Counted from the stretch's first letter, positions 53,801 to 62,999 are shown. The stretch: 64,000 bases of DNA from Microvirga lupini (GCF_014191055.1 NZ_JACHWB010000002.1:310001-374000), one strand, 5' to 3'. Notes: generated by a model not told the origin, from the letters alone. A program made the numbers and translations.

Positions 53801-54636
53801 GCATACTCCACCGCGTAATCACTGGCATCGATACCGGCAACCTCGGACGCAAGTGAATTATGAGCTAAGATGTGTGTTCCGTATCCAAGACCACAGGCTG
53901 CATCCACGACACGATCACCCGGCCGAATGTATCGTGCAGCTTCGAAGTAGCGGATCATATGTGCGTCAGAGCGGCGACCTTGCTCCCGAGCCATATCCAT
54001 ATGGAGATCTCGCTCGGCAGCCAGCGCACTCAACGGATAGCGCTCGAGAACGGCTGCAGGCGGCTTTTCCATCACGATAGTGATATCGTCCGGCTCATTC
54101 TCCAGGCTCTCGTACGGGACAGCAACGTAGTAGCGAGGATGCTTGCGGAAGCCGACTTGGAGAAGCTGCTTTTCCCACCAAGCTCTATCCCGACTGATCG
54201 TCTGTGGCGATTGGGCAGAATCTATTTCCGTCGTGACGCGAATGTAGACAGATCGCTTCGCTACACGGAACAGCTCGCGAAGAGCGGCCGTTAAGTTCTC
54301 CGGAGCGATGGACTCGAGGCTATGAATTGCAGTCACGATGTCTATTGAACAATCAGGATTGCTCAATGAGAGCATGGATTCCTGACGTATCCGGCCGGGG
54401 CACTTGCGATCGGCAACAGTGACAGCAACTTCTGCTACATCAACGCCGGAAGCCGCGATGCCTTGGGCAGACAGTGCTGCAACAAGGTCGCCCATTCCGC
54501 AACCAACATCGAGCGCATTTCCCCATCCGCAAACCTTGAGGATCTCGCCAGCTAACTTATCGGCCGCCTGACGCGAGCTAGAGTCTAGATAGACCGATTT
54601 CTCCACATTTCGGCTATACATTTTCTGGCGCCCCAT
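50866..54636 (-). CDS. Giant methyltransferase-methyltransferase-coiled coil-GT4 protein
   Basis: 1,256 residues. Domain order: methyltransferase 1 (about 30-190; ALDVGCGMGDLVAAL at 41); methyltransferase 2 (about 225-410; RVVDAACGLGYGTHI at 242; SFETLEHLEHADPFL); a helical region with TPR-like character (about 450-660; AAFRLGVLYQAGGDRESAKR); a coiled coil (about 690-790); and a C-terminal GT4 domain (about 890-1256; FWAGRFARQKNVDLLIEI; TSLWDGIPTVLINAASLGVP). The start could be ATG 54636 or 54621; neither has a strong ribosome site. It may be a multifunctional enzyme that extends and methylates a chain or its terminus. It precedes the 50869 gene by overlap. Confidence 0.85.
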   Translation of the reverse strand: MGRQKMYSRNVEKSVYLDSSSRQAADKLAGEILKVCGWGNALDVGCGMGDLVAALSAQGIAASGVDVAEVAVTVADRKCPGRIRQESMLSLSNPDCSIDIVTAIHSLESIAPENLTAALRELFRVAKRSVYIRVTTEIDSAQSPQTISRDRAWWEKQLLQVGFRKHPRYYVAVPYESLENEPDDITIVMEKPPAAVLERYPLSALAAERDLHMDMAREQGRRSDAHMIRYFEAARYIRPGDRVVDAACGLGYGTHILAHNSLASEVAGIDASDYAVEYASLAYGAPHRGITFRKGYLPEALNELPEGSVDFIASFETLEHLEHADPFLQACARVLAPGGRLMVSVPHDWSDETGVDPNPHHFRLYDWDALIREVGAEFLLERAFVQSASRKKIDKAWSVAPREWRSLAVEDAPRQTSEWCLLLAMRDPLAKADQHYQERMFPPASVAAKPALLDFPSQYKNPWLVRSMISIGPRMTDPIELEKIADRVLKSAVGGFDEAAALCVIAYRMLENGRPKAEFSHLIERFTPYTLLEHPETSSPIAIRWAISLLYVQGMLEMGAGDHQAAKLSLSRCAALPFWIYSPLLGTKTVDAAFRLGVLYQAGGDRESAKRWWRSALDMAQRAAQTDWSLQFGSLDAPPDFVFREMTQLFDLATRCASALSAFDQISENPAAVERVLYNRAKQAYDLQETASTERMRLESNAATERQHYLDVIDRLKAEAEQVNAHAEGLHNEIARLKTDLQGARAVGRKVSELEASLARERRQTAPYRGQVPTYRWLLGHLRRKILRRGTPILPPIPEAKKQSRKARLDTAPSRHETSKDNPKREPVLTPSQKQAAEQTVLDVVRFEPDIAGAGCFNDIDQLLVNRSIPRGSHVAAWKKLFETLERPYDYLIFVPWLTRGGADLAAVNAVRAAIQVKGADNTLLVVTDHDRIEARDWLPEATNVRVLSDLVPDLSPTDRTRLVQMLITALKPRAILNVNSLACWDVIRKAGSPLSTMTDIYASLFCRDYTADGRAAGYADTHFRTCLPFTKKIYFDNETFARELIEDYGVPPSLQDRIEVLRQPALSSAQPRGFALKEGSESLPVFWAGRFARQKNVDLLIEIISAAPEFHFDIYGDGDEKYKKNLNSAGIIAGNSSMKGSFPSFEAIPTQEYGAFLYTSLWDGIPTVLINAASLGVPIVASHVGGIAELVDDDTGWLIKDYKDPSAYIRALVEIRSNPQEARRRVQCMLERVKRLHSWDAYATKLSETSSFLAP

Positions 54637-54759
54637 CTGTAAATACCGATCTGCACGCTAGCAGTTCGGGGTAGATCTGAGTGCGAAACCAAATTGTCCT
54701 AAGCTCAGGTCTCATTAGCCCTACACTCGGCATACTTGTGAGAGTCAATTGATCGACTT

Positions 54760-55629
54760 CTACATTCCGGCAGCGACTCGGAGCAAGTATTGACCGTACG
54801 TGCTCTTCGAGAGCTTTGTCCCAAGCGCCACCAGTTGATCCCGCTCAATCCACCCTGAGGTATAAGCGATTTCTTCCGGGCAAGCGATACGGAAACCTTG
54901 CCGTTTCTCAAGTGCACGCACAAACTCCGAGGCCTCAACGAGGCTGTCAGGGGTTCCAGTATCCAGCCAAGCGAAACCGCGCCCCATCAATTCAACCTGG
55001 AGCTGCCCCCTTTCCAGGTAAGCGCGATTGACATCGGTAATCTCAAGCTCGCCACGAACAGACGGTTTCAGATTCGCAGCGATATCAACAACATGATGAT
55101 CGTAAAAATATAAACCCGTCACCGCCCAGTTCGAGCGGGGTTCCTTGGGCTTTTCCTCGATAGAGACCGCTCGGCCGTTGCTGTCGAACTCGACGACGCC
55201 GTAACGCTCGGGATCGGTGACATGGTATGCAAAGACCGAAGCACCAGCGGTCCGGCTTGCTGCAGACCTGAGGAGCTCCGTTAACCCATGTCCATAGTAG
55301 ACGTTGTCGCCAAGGATCAAGACAGAAGGGCCGCCTGCGACAAAATCTGCTCCGATAATGTAAGCTTGGGCTAGGCCCTCTGGCTTGGGCTGCTCCGCGT
55401 ACGACAATCGAAGCCCCCACTGCTCGCCTGTGCCCAAAAGCTGCCGGAAGCGCGGTAGATCGTCTGGAGTCGAGATGATGAGAATATCGCGGATACCGGC
55501 TAACATGAGCGTGGTCAGCGGATAGTAGATCATCGGCTTATCGTAGATGGGAAGCAACTGCTTAGACGTCACATACGTCATTGGATGCAGACGTGTTCCG
55601 CTACCACCGGCAAGAATGATGCCCTTCAT
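54760..55629 (-). CDS. rmlA: Glucose-1-phosphate thymidylyltransferase
   Basis: 289 residues, the usual size. [17 protein letters not shown] is the nucleotide-binding signature, followed by [30 protein letters not shown] and [19 protein letters not shown]. It makes dTDP-glucose from dTTP and glucose 1-phosphate, the first step to dTDP-rhamnose. I chose ATG 55629 with GGAGATGAAACG rather than a frame opening at 55767. It lies 58 bp after rmlC and is the last of the rmlB-rmlC-rmlA set. Confidence 0.97.
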   Translation of the reverse strand: MKGIILAGGSGTRLHPMTYVTSKQLLPIYDKPMIYYPLTTLMLAGIRDILIISTPDDLPRFRQLLGTGEQWGLRLSYAEQPKPEGLAQAYIIGADFVAGGPSVLILGDNVYYGHGLTELLRSAASRTAGASVFAYHVTDPERYGVVEFDSNGRAVSIEEKPKEPRSNWAVTGLYFYDHHVVDIAANLKPSVRGELEITDVNRAYLERGQLQVELMGRGFAWLDTGTPDSLVEASEFVRALEKRQGFRIACPEEIAYTSGWIERDQLVALGTKLSKSTYGQYLLRVAAGM

Positions 55630-55687
55630 CGTTTCATCTCCTTGGATCCGAGGGGCCAGACGAAGAGCCCTATGTCCAATCGTTGTA

Positions 55688-56245
55688 TTATGCAAAGTAG
55701 ATTGGCAATTCGGCGAGCATGGGCTGCTTCCTGTCTTTGTCTGACAAGATCGCATCGGCCGGTGCAACAGGCCAATCTATACCCAGCGATGGGTCGTTCC
55801 AGCGCAACCCGTGATCATGCGCAGCGGAGAAATAGGCAGAAACCTTGTAGACAATCTCCGTGTCAGGCTCGAGCGTGCAGAATCCGTGAGCGAATCCGAC
55901 CGGCACGAGAAGCTGCCGTCCATTCTCGGCGGACAGCTCCACGGCAACATGCCTCCCGAATGTCGGCGATGACCTGCGAAGGTCGACCGCGACATCAAGA
56001 ACCCGTCCACGGACAACCCGGATGAGCTTCGCCTGGGCAAATGGGTCGCTCTGGAAATGCAGGCCTCTGACTGTTCCGGCGAGTGCAGAGAGTGAATGGT
56101 TGTCCTGCACGAATTCCATATCAATCCCCGCTTCGACGAAGCGCTGTTTGTGATAGGTCTCGACAAAGAACCCGCGATTGTCACCAAAACGCTTTGGAGT
56201 GACAACTTTAACTTCACTTATAGCTGTCGGCTCGACAGTCAGCAC
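55688..56245 (-). CDS. rmlC: dTDP-4-dehydrorhamnose 3,5-epimerase
   Basis: 185 residues beginning with GTG after [21 protein letters not shown], the active-site region [19 protein letters not shown] (catalytic His in HF) and [20 protein letters not shown] are RmlC hallmarks. It epimerises the 4-keto-6-deoxy sugar produced by RmlB. It lies between rmlB (86 bp) and rmlA (58 bp). Confidence 0.97.
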   Translation of the reverse strand: MLTVEPTAISEVKVVTPKRFGDNRGFFVETYHKQRFVEAGIDMEFVQDNHSLSALAGTVRGLHFQSDPFAQAKLIRVVRGRVLDVAVDLRRSSPTFGRHVAVELSAENGRQLLVPVGFAHGFCTLEPDTEIVYKVSAYFSAAHDHGLRWNDPSLGIDWPVAPADAILSDKDRKQPMLAELPIYFA

Positions 56246-56331
56246 ACTAGATCCTCACCCTGCTCGTAAGGCACTGCTCATATTACCCTAACATTATCGG
56301 CACTCAGCCGAGATACGGTGTCATGTCGACC

Positions 56332-57393
56332 CTAAATGGCAATCCCGAGCCGCTCGCCCTGATAGACACCTGAGCGGACGCGCTCCCACCATTCCCGGTT
56401 GTCGAGGTACCAGGATACTGTCTTCCGCAAGCCAGTCTCAAAGGTCTCGGCAGGACGCCACCCGAGTTCTCGCTCGATCTTGCTTGCATCGATAGCATAG
56501 CGCAGGTCATGACCGGGGCGGTCGGCTACGTAGGAGATCAGCTTTTCCCGCGGCCCGATCGCATTGCTCGGCGCCATCTCGTCAACGAGCCGACAGATAG
56601 AGCGAACCACATCGATGTTCGTGCGCTCGTTGCAGCCGCCGATATTGTAGTTCTCGCCAACCCTGCCCTTTTCGGCCACGAGGATCAGCGCGTCGGCATG
56701 GTCATCTACATAGAGCCAATCGCGTACATTTTCGCCCTTGCCGTAAACTGGCAGGGGCTTTCCCTCGAGCGCGTTCAAGATCATGAGCGGAATGAGCTTC
56801 TCGGGGAAATGATAAGGACCGTAGTTATTCGAGCAGTTGGTGATCAGCGTCGGCAGGCCGTAGGTATGATGCCAAGCACGCACGAAATGGTCCGAGGCGG
56901 CCTTGGAGGCCGAGTAAGGCGAGTTGGGCTGGTAAGGGTATTCCTCGTGGAAGAAGCCTTCCTCCCCTAAGGAGCCGAAGACCTCGTCGGTCGAGATATG
57001 GTGGAAACGAAAGCTCTCCCGGCGCGGTGTATCCAGCTTTTGCCAGTAAGCCAGAGCCGCCTGTAACAACGTGAAGGTACCGACCACGTTCGTCTGGACA
57101 AACTCTCCTGGACCATCGATCGAACGATCAACATGGCTTTCGGCAGCGAGATGCATCATTACGTCCGGCTGGTACTCACCGATCACCGTCTGCATCTGCT
57201 GAGCATCTGTGATATCCGCCTTTACGAAACGGTAGCGATCGCTTCCTGCTACAGAGATAAGAGAATCGAGATTGCCGGCATAGGTAAGCTTGTCAATGAC
57301 GAGAACCTGATGTGGCGAGCTCGAAATCAGCTTGCGTACAACCGCTGATCCGATGAAGCCGGCGCCACCGGTGACCAAAAATTTCTTCGCCAT
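56332..57393 (-). CDS. rmlB: dTDP-glucose 4,6-dehydratase
   Basis: 353 residues. [19 protein letters not shown] binds [31 protein letters not shown] and [16 protein letters not shown] (YxxxK) are the RmlB motifs with catalytic Asp-Glu in TDEV. It converts dTDP-glucose to the 4-keto-6-deoxy form. I chose ATG 57393 after AGGGGTC; the frame opens at 57465. First gene of the rml set; no rmlD follows in the window. Confidence 0.97.
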   Translation of the reverse strand: MAKKFLVTGGAGFIGSAVVRKLISSSPHQVLVIDKLTYAGNLDSLISVAGSDRYRFVKADITDAQQMQTVIGEYQPDVMMHLAAESHVDRSIDGPGEFVQTNVVGTFTLLQAALAYWQKLDTPRRESFRFHHISTDEVFGSLGEEGFFHEEYPYQPNSPYSASKAASDHFVRAWHHTYGLPTLITNCSNNYGPYHFPEKLIPLMILNALEGKPLPVYGKGENVRDWLYVDDHADALILVAEKGRVGENYNIGGCNERTNIDVVRSICRLVDEMAPSNAIGPREKLISYVADRPGHDLRYAIDASKIERELGWRPAETFETGLRKTVSWYLDNREWWERVRSGVYQGERLGIAI

Positions 57394-57830
57394 GACCCCT
57401 ACTCTTTTTCGGTCCCAACCGGGACCAAGCATCACCGCCCGGTTGCGGCGCCTTGGTTCCCACATCTCGGGCAGGGTACTAGCCCATAATGGTAATATCG
57501 TCCACGGCTTCGAGCCGTTAGCCGGGCCTGAGTAGTCAATAAGTCACATTGAGAGATATTCTTCAATTTTAAGTAGAATTTACTATCATATTAAGCGCGG
57601 GATTTTACGTGTCAGAGAACATAGATTGTGGACACTCCTACAGTAGGCGCCCTCCACAGCCAAGAATATGTAGAGGCATCAATCCGCATTCTCAGGAAAG
57701 CAATTCTGGAGCTGGCGCTTCCAGTAATTGAGGGATTCAGAGCCCGAAGCGTGGTATTTTGACACCACACATAGACTCTAAGGATGTCTAAGTCGTTATA
57801 ATATCCGTTGGATTCATCATCACCTGACTT
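57394..57830. other. Divergent intergenic region upstream of rmlB
   Basis: No gene is evident. AT-rich near 57540-57620. It should contain the promoters for rmlB and for the plus-strand ATP-grasp gene. Confidence 0.4.
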
Positions 57831-59234
57831 ATGCCTGCCCCTAGCGCTAGCCCCTGCCAGAGATGCGATTGGCAGGAATTTGCAGGAGAGCTACTTCCCC
57901 AAGACCGCCTCTCGCGATACTGCCCTTATTTGCAGCGAGAGCCAGACCGCGCGGAAAAGCTCATATCCGTTCTTGAGGAGAAACGCACAGTGCCGAGTGG
58001 GAGCGAGTACAGCAAAGGTTCAAAGGGCCACTGGAGAGCGTATCTGGCCAAGTTTATGGCCAAAGCGATACGAGTCGGGAAAGCTCATACTCCTCTGGAG
58101 AAGAGCCCCGGCACGCCAACCGGGCGCCAGTACAGCAAAGCTCTGCAAAGCCGCTGGCGAGCATACATGACGAAGTTTGCCGATAGAGACTTCGACAACA
58201 GTGTTGAAGGCCTAAGTGCGATTGTACAGGAATACAATTCCTTACAAGCAACGATGAGCACCCTTTCTGGGCAGTTGGCTGGTCACACCACAAGCCGCAC
58301 AGACCTGCAACGTGCAGAGCATGCAAAGGCAATCTTGGCGGAACTCGACGTGAATCCTCGGATGAGCGAGAGCTTGGCAAATGTTATGCGGCCCACGTTC
58401 GGCTATTCTTACCGGACGCAACGCATGGCAGCATGGGCCATTTCTCAAGCGGCTCGCTTGAGTCCCGTCCGGTATTTGCCACAGAAGGATATCGGACGGC
58501 AGTTTAGCCAAGCGATCGGACTTCAGTTGCCCCGCATGTACCAGGAGGGCGCTCCTCATAATCTGATCGAGATACCAGAAGCCGCAGTCGTCAAGCCGCT
58601 CCGAGAGGATGGCGGGCGCGCTGTTCATGGGTTTAGAAGAACAGGAAGTGGCTTTTCCGACCTGTTCAATAATAAATCCTACAGCAGCATTGATGATGTC
58701 AGGCTCCATCTAAAAGAACACCTGGACATCAAGCGTGTTCGCCAAGATGCCTGGATCGTCGAAGAGATGATCGTGCCGGACAGTGGTAACCCCGCGGGAT
58801 CATTTGATCTGAAGTTTTTCACGTTCTACGGACGAGTGGCCTACGTTCTTCAAGTGGCACGCTGGCGAGATGAAGGCGTCCAGAGGGTCATATTCGACCG
58901 TGACGGTAAGGCCGTCAATGCCAGCAAGTTCTACCCACGACCTGATACGGATGTTCTTCCAGCGTTTACACCAGCGGACATCAAAGTCGCTGAACAGGTG
59001 AGCCTTGAAATCCCTTGGCCTGGAGCACGGATCGACTTCCTGACCTCATCCAGAGGGATGATCTTCGGTGAGTTTACATTCAATCCTGGTGCCTACGGCG
59101 GCTTCTACAAAGAGTCCGACAGTTTTCTTGGCCGCGAATGGGCCCATGCTGCAGGCCGGTTGTATGATGACCTTATGGCCGGGAAAGAGTTCCGCGCCTA
59201 CAAGGAGCTTCTAAAATCGCTGGGCAATACCTAG
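57831..59234 (+). CDS. TupA-like ATP-grasp protein
   Basis: 467 residues as drawn, with an uncertain start: the first 60 residues lack family character, and the ATG at 57831 has no ribosome site. Residues about 50-125 contain two imperfect copies of YSK-x5-WRAY-x2-KF. The C-terminal half has the ATP-grasp layout of TupA-like proteins: VVKPLREDGGRAVHGFRR near 250, WIVEEMIVPDSGNPAGSFDL near 305 and ARIDFLTSSRGMIFGEFTFN near 400 (metal-binding Glu and Asn), then PGAYGGFY. Such enzymes are proposed to join amino acids to polysaccharide uronic acids, as in teichuronopeptide synthesis. Confidence 0.72.
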   Translation: MPAPSASPCQRCDWQEFAGELLPQDRLSRYCPYLQREPDRAEKLISVLEEKRTVPSGSEYSKGSKGHWRAYLAKFMAKAIRVGKAHTPLEKSPGTPTGRQYSKALQSRWRAYMTKFADRDFDNSVEGLSAIVQEYNSLQATMSTLSGQLAGHTTSRTDLQRAEHAKAILAELDVNPRMSESLANVMRPTFGYSYRTQRMAAWAISQAARLSPVRYLPQKDIGRQFSQAIGLQLPRMYQEGAPHNLIEIPEAAVVKPLREDGGRAVHGFRRTGSGFSDLFNNKSYSSIDDVRLHLKEHLDIKRVRQDAWIVEEMIVPDSGNPAGSFDLKFFTFYGRVAYVLQVARWRDEGVQRVIFDRDGKAVNASKFYPRPDTDVLPAFTPADIKVAEQVSLEIPWPGARIDFLTSSRGMIFGEFTFNPGAYGGFYKESDSFLGREWAHAAGRLYDDLMAGKEFRAYKELLKSLGNT

Positions 59235-59277
59235 GCTATTTAGTCGATTGGACCCCGATGGCTGTATCAGCGGATTG

Positions 59278-61293
59278 TCATCGGTTAGCTTTTGCTGATT
59301 GGAAGTAGCGCCTAGCCTCGGTGCGCATCCGCTTCAGCAGAGGATGCTCCTCAACCTGACGGTAGGCAGCAAGGATCACATCGGCACCATAGAGTTCCCG
59401 CAGGCGTTTCCAGGCTTCAGCCATGTGAACTGCGCGCTTTTCCTCGTCGATACTTCTGGACTTACGATGATAGACGAAGGTGTTAGTCGCAATGGCCAAC
59501 TCGAATCCTGCGGCTGCAGCCCGGAAACAGTAATCGTTCTCTTCGCCATAAAAGAGCTTGAAGTTCTCCTCATCGAAAAAACCGATGCTATCGATGACAG
59601 CTTTTTTCACCCCGAAGCAGAAGCCATGAACCAAGGGCACGCGAGGCATAAGATCGGCGGCACTCCAGGTCTCACAGGCAGAGTCGAGATCCAGCGGTGT
59701 TGCACCGTCCGGCAAAGCGTTGACGGCAGTATTCTTTCCGGTGCTCTTAGTATCAGGGATCGATTGGGCACCGGCAGCGTTCGAGAGCGGCCCCACGACC
59801 CCTACTCGCTCGCTCCGCCTGGCTAGGTCAAGAAGTTTGAGCGCCCAAGTCGGGCTCACAATCGTGTCGCTATTCAGAAGGATGCGGAAGTCTGCGGTTC
59901 CAGCGGCTAGGCCTCGGTTGGCTGAGCGCGTGTATCCTAGGTTCTCATCGTTCTCGAGGATAGAAACTTGCTCTCGGCTCTCTGCAAATTCACGCAGATA
60001 GAAGGTTGTCTCCTCGTTAGAGCGATCATTGACAAGAATAATCCTGTGGCTGGGCATCAAACTTGTCCATGCCGCCTCTAGACAGAGACGAACATCTTCC
60101 AGCGCATTGTGAACACAGATCACGATGTCGATTGGGACATCCGACAACAGGGCAAGCCTCTCGTCCTTAACCTCTGCGAAGCTTGGTCCTGCAGACGGAT
60201 TGGTGAAGCTGCCGTGCTTCAACAGCTCATCAGGTATCGTCAAGGCCCGTGCGAAGCTGTGACGGAAATATAGAAAATCTTCATGATCCCGAACCGAAAC
60301 CCCTTTTGGGAGTAGCGGAGCAATGTGAAGATTGGGGATTTGGTAAGTGACCCAAGCCAAGCCAAGTTGGTCCCGACGGCTGAACCGCTCGATCTGCTGC
60401 CACCAGAGATGAAGAGCGTCCGCAGTCTCCTGCCTCTTGAGAGGAACAACCATGAAGCCAGTCTCGAACAGTGGCTGCTTCAGCGGTAGACCGGCCCTCC
60501 GGTACGCGTCGACCTGTTTGTCAATCAGCTTCGCAGCATCTTTCCTCAGACGCATGCAAGCCTCAGCCTCATCATAGAAGCAGGATCGGTGCGGGTGCGA
60601 GATTAGACCGAGATTGGCCTCCTGCTGTTCGACCATTTGAATATAGCGATGGATATCACCCTTCAGGATGATGTTGGCGTCCAACCAAACAGCGACTTCA
60701 TGGTCTTGGAACAGCTCGTGTGGGTGCGTCTTGACCCAGCGTGCAATCCTCGTCGGATCAGGATGATAATAGGGCACTGATCGCATCTGCCAGATGCCGT
60801 AATCGTTTCGCGGGCGGTCCGTGAAGCATACGTAATCGACCTCCGGATCGATCAAATCCGGGAGAAGCAGGTTGTCATACTCACCAAAGATGGCCGTGTA
60901 TAAGACGATCTTTCTCTTCAAAGACGCATGAGAGAGATAGGCGGCAATCTGCTCATCGAGATCGGGCCTGATCGGCCATCGGTTGTCAAACAGCGCCTGG
61001 GTCGTCCTCTTCGGCAGAGCTGTCATCAGGAAGTCTTTTGCTCGATCAATGGTCCGCTGTATGCCCGCAGCGAGGTCTGGAAAGCTCCGTGCCGAGGCGC
61101 GCAGGGGGCGAGTCAGGACCCAGGACAAAGAGCCTTGGAGATTGTTGATCTCGGTTTGTAACGCCCGAACTGTGACCTGCAGCTTCGCAATTTCCTCCTG
61201 TTGCTCTTGAATTTGCTCCTTCAGAGAAACAGCATCGGCATCGATATTTGGACTGGCCTGTGAGGTATGGCGAAGCGGAGCATCCCGAGTCAT
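59278..61293 (-). CDS. Coiled coil-DUF616-GT2 glycosyltransferase
   Basis: 671 residues. Residues about 20-58 form a coiled coil (SLKEQIQEQQEEIAKLQVTV) followed by SLSWVLTRPLR. Residues about 125-345 match DUF616 glycosyltransferases (KIVLYTAIFGEYDNLLLP; VDYVCFTDRP; VAVWLDANIIL with a DxN). Residues about 390-650 are GT2 (IDIVICVHNALEDVRLCLEA; RILLNSDTIVSPTWALKL; GEENDYCFRA). Two transferases in one chain could add two sugars. It is the last gene downstream of the Wzm/Wzt pair (131 bp gap). Confidence 0.87.
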   Translation of the reverse strand: MTRDAPLRHTSQASPNIDADAVSLKEQIQEQQEEIAKLQVTVRALQTEINNLQGSLSWVLTRPLRASARSFPDLAAGIQRTIDRAKDFLMTALPKRTTQALFDNRWPIRPDLDEQIAAYLSHASLKRKIVLYTAIFGEYDNLLLPDLIDPEVDYVCFTDRPRNDYGIWQMRSVPYYHPDPTRIARWVKTHPHELFQDHEVAVWLDANIILKGDIHRYIQMVEQQEANLGLISHPHRSCFYDEAEACMRLRKDAAKLIDKQVDAYRRAGLPLKQPLFETGFMVVPLKRQETADALHLWWQQIERFSRRDQLGLAWVTYQIPNLHIAPLLPKGVSVRDHEDFLYFRHSFARALTIPDELLKHGSFTNPSAGPSFAEVKDERLALLSDVPIDIVICVHNALEDVRLCLEAAWTSLMPSHRIILVNDRSNEETTFYLREFAESREQVSILENDENLGYTRSANRGLAAGTADFRILLNSDTIVSPTWALKLLDLARRSERVGVVGPLSNAAGAQSIPDTKSTGKNTAVNALPDGATPLDLDSACETWSAADLMPRVPLVHGFCFGVKKAVIDSIGFFDEENFKLFYGEENDYCFRAAAAGFELAIATNTFVYHRKSRSIDEEKRAVHMAEAWKRLRELYGADVILAAYRQVEEHPLLKRMRTEARRYFQSAKANR

Positions 61294-61424
61294 AGGTTCA
61301 TGTCCCCGCTCAGGATCTGCTGACTAGGTTCCGAAGGGAACGAGACCGATGCGTCTGTAAGTGGCGGAATGCCTGCTTCGCTTTCATATTCGCCTCGCCT
61401 CTCTCAGGAAGAACGTTTCTCCCG

Positions 61425-62186
61425 CTACTTGCCGTCGGTTCCGGTGGAAGCCGCATAGGTGTCAATGACCTCGTCGATAGGCCCGAATGCCTTCGCTCGG
61501 CCATGCTCCAGCAAAAGGGCCTTGTTGCAGAGGTCCCGCAACACCTTGTTGGAATGGGAAGCCAAGACGAGGAGTTTGGAATCCCTTGCAAAGCTTTCCA
61601 GTTTTTCGTTGGCCTTCTTGAAGAAACGGGCGTCACCTGTTGCAACGACCTCGTCCAACAGCAGAATATCCGTCTCAACGTGAGTGGATATTGCGAAAGC
61701 GAGGCGTGCTCGCATGCCGGACGAATAAGTACGCATAGGCAGATCGAGAAAATCTCCAAGCTCGCTAAACTCAGCGATAGCGTCTGCCTTCTTCTTCAAC
61801 TCGGCTTTGCTCATGCCTAGAAAGAGGCCGCGGATAAAGATGTTGTCGTAGCCGGTCGAATCCATGTCCATGCCGAAGCTGAGATTCAGCAACGGCGCAA
61901 CCCTTCCCTGAACAGTCACGCGCCCATGTGTAGGAGCATAGAGTTTCGCCATGACACGCAACAATGTGCTCTTGCCTGCTCCATTGTGCCCTAAGAGAGC
62001 TAGGCGATCACCCGGCCCAAGGGTTAGTGACAGCTGATCAAGGGCTCGCACCACCATGTTGCCGGATGGCCCGGCAGACAGTTGTCCACCAATAGGTTTC
62101 TCAGAAGACGATGACCGTCTTCTCTCAGACACTGAGGCTTGAACCGGAAATTCCAGCGTTATATTTTCGAGCTTTATCAGAGCCAT
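61425..62186 (-). CDS. Polysaccharide ABC exporter ATPase (Wzt/KpsT type)
   Basis: 253 residues. Walker A LLGHNGAGKST near residue 65, signature YSSGMRARLAFA near 155 and Walker B DILLLDEVVATGD near 172 identify a polysaccharide-export ATPase. It ends soon after the ATPase domain, so it lacks the C-terminal carbohydrate-binding module of O9a-type Wzt. Export should therefore follow the KpsT-like or flippase-like mode (inference). It follows the permease by 9 bp. Confidence 0.93.
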   Translation of the reverse strand: MALIKLENITLEFPVQASVSERRRSSSSEKPIGGQLSAGPSGNMVVRALDQLSLTLGPGDRLALLGHNGAGKSTLLRVMAKLYAPTHGRVTVQGRVAPLLNLSFGMDMDSTGYDNIFIRGLFLGMSKAELKKKADAIAEFSELGDFLDLPMRTYSSGMRARLAFAISTHVETDILLLDEVVATGDARFFKKANEKLESFARDSKLLVLASHSNKVLRDLCNKALLLEHGRAKAFGPIDEVIDTYAASTGTDGK

Positions 62187-62195
62187 TGTCTGACC

Positions 62196-62999
62196 TCAGA
62201 CCCAGAACGCGATCCGCCGGCGCCAATGGGCATAGACCGGCACGGCAATACTCCAACCAACAACTGTAATTCCCAAGGTAACGGCCCAGATCAAAGCACT
62301 CGGCGCCCTCCCTAGAAGGGGAGCACGCAAAAGCTCAATGAAGTAATAGAAGGGATTGAAGTCGACGAAGATCCTGCGGATTCCCGTGGCATCCTCGGGA
62401 AACCACAGAATCGGTGTTATGAAGAATGCCAACCGCATGGCGTTCGGCACCAACTGCCCTAAATCCCTGTAGCGCACATTGATAAGACCCATCAGAAGGG
62501 CGGCCCAGATCCCATTCAACAACACGATCACCAAGCCCGGCAAAATCAGAAAAATATTCGGGAATGGTGAAAGTCCGAAGATGGCAAGAACCCCAATGTA
62601 GACAAGGGAGTTAAACCCAAGAATGGTAAGGTTCTTCCAGAGAAGCTTGTAGATATAGACTGTCTTTGGAACAGCAATTTCTCGGATTGCGGACGCATTG
62701 CCCACAAAGGCATCCTTGCCCTCGAGCACAAGCGACTGGAGGAAAATCCATATCATATAGCCTGTAACCAGATGCGGGATATACTCATGTGCTGGCCGCG
62801 ACATGATCCCGCCGTACAGGGTGCCGATGCAAGTGGCGACAAAGGCTAGGCTCAACGTATTCCAGAAGGGCCCAATATTTGAGCGGCGATGGCGGGTTCG
62901 CACATCGCGCCATCCCAGCGTCATCCACAGTTCACGCCAGCGCCAGCCATCGCGAACCTCACCAAGCACCTCTAACAATTTCGAACCGTCGGTTCTCAA
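62196..62999 (-). CDS. Polysaccharide ABC exporter permease (Wzm/KpsM type)
   Basis: 267 residues with six membrane helices of the ABC-2 type. RTRHRRSNIGPFWNTLSLAF near residue 35 and LGQLVPNAMRLAFFITPILW near residue 175 are typical Wzm elements, and FNPFYYFIELLRAPLLG follows. The start is TTG 62999 with an AAGGAAGAG ribosome site; no in-frame ATG exists between it and an upstream stop. It forms the channel with the ATPase encoded next. Confidence 0.92.
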   Translation of the reverse strand: MRTDGSKLLEVLGEVRDGWRWRELWMTLGWRDVRTRHRRSNIGPFWNTLSLAFVATCIGTLYGGIMSRPAHEYIPHLVTGYMIWIFLQSLVLEGKDAFVGNASAIREIAVPKTVYIYKLLWKNLTILGFNSLVYIGVLAIFGLSPFPNIFLILPGLVIVLLNGIWAALLMGLINVRYRDLGQLVPNAMRLAFFITPILWFPEDATGIRRIFVDFNPFYYFIELLRAPLLGRAPSALIWAVTLGITVVGWSIAVPVYAHWRRRIAFWV

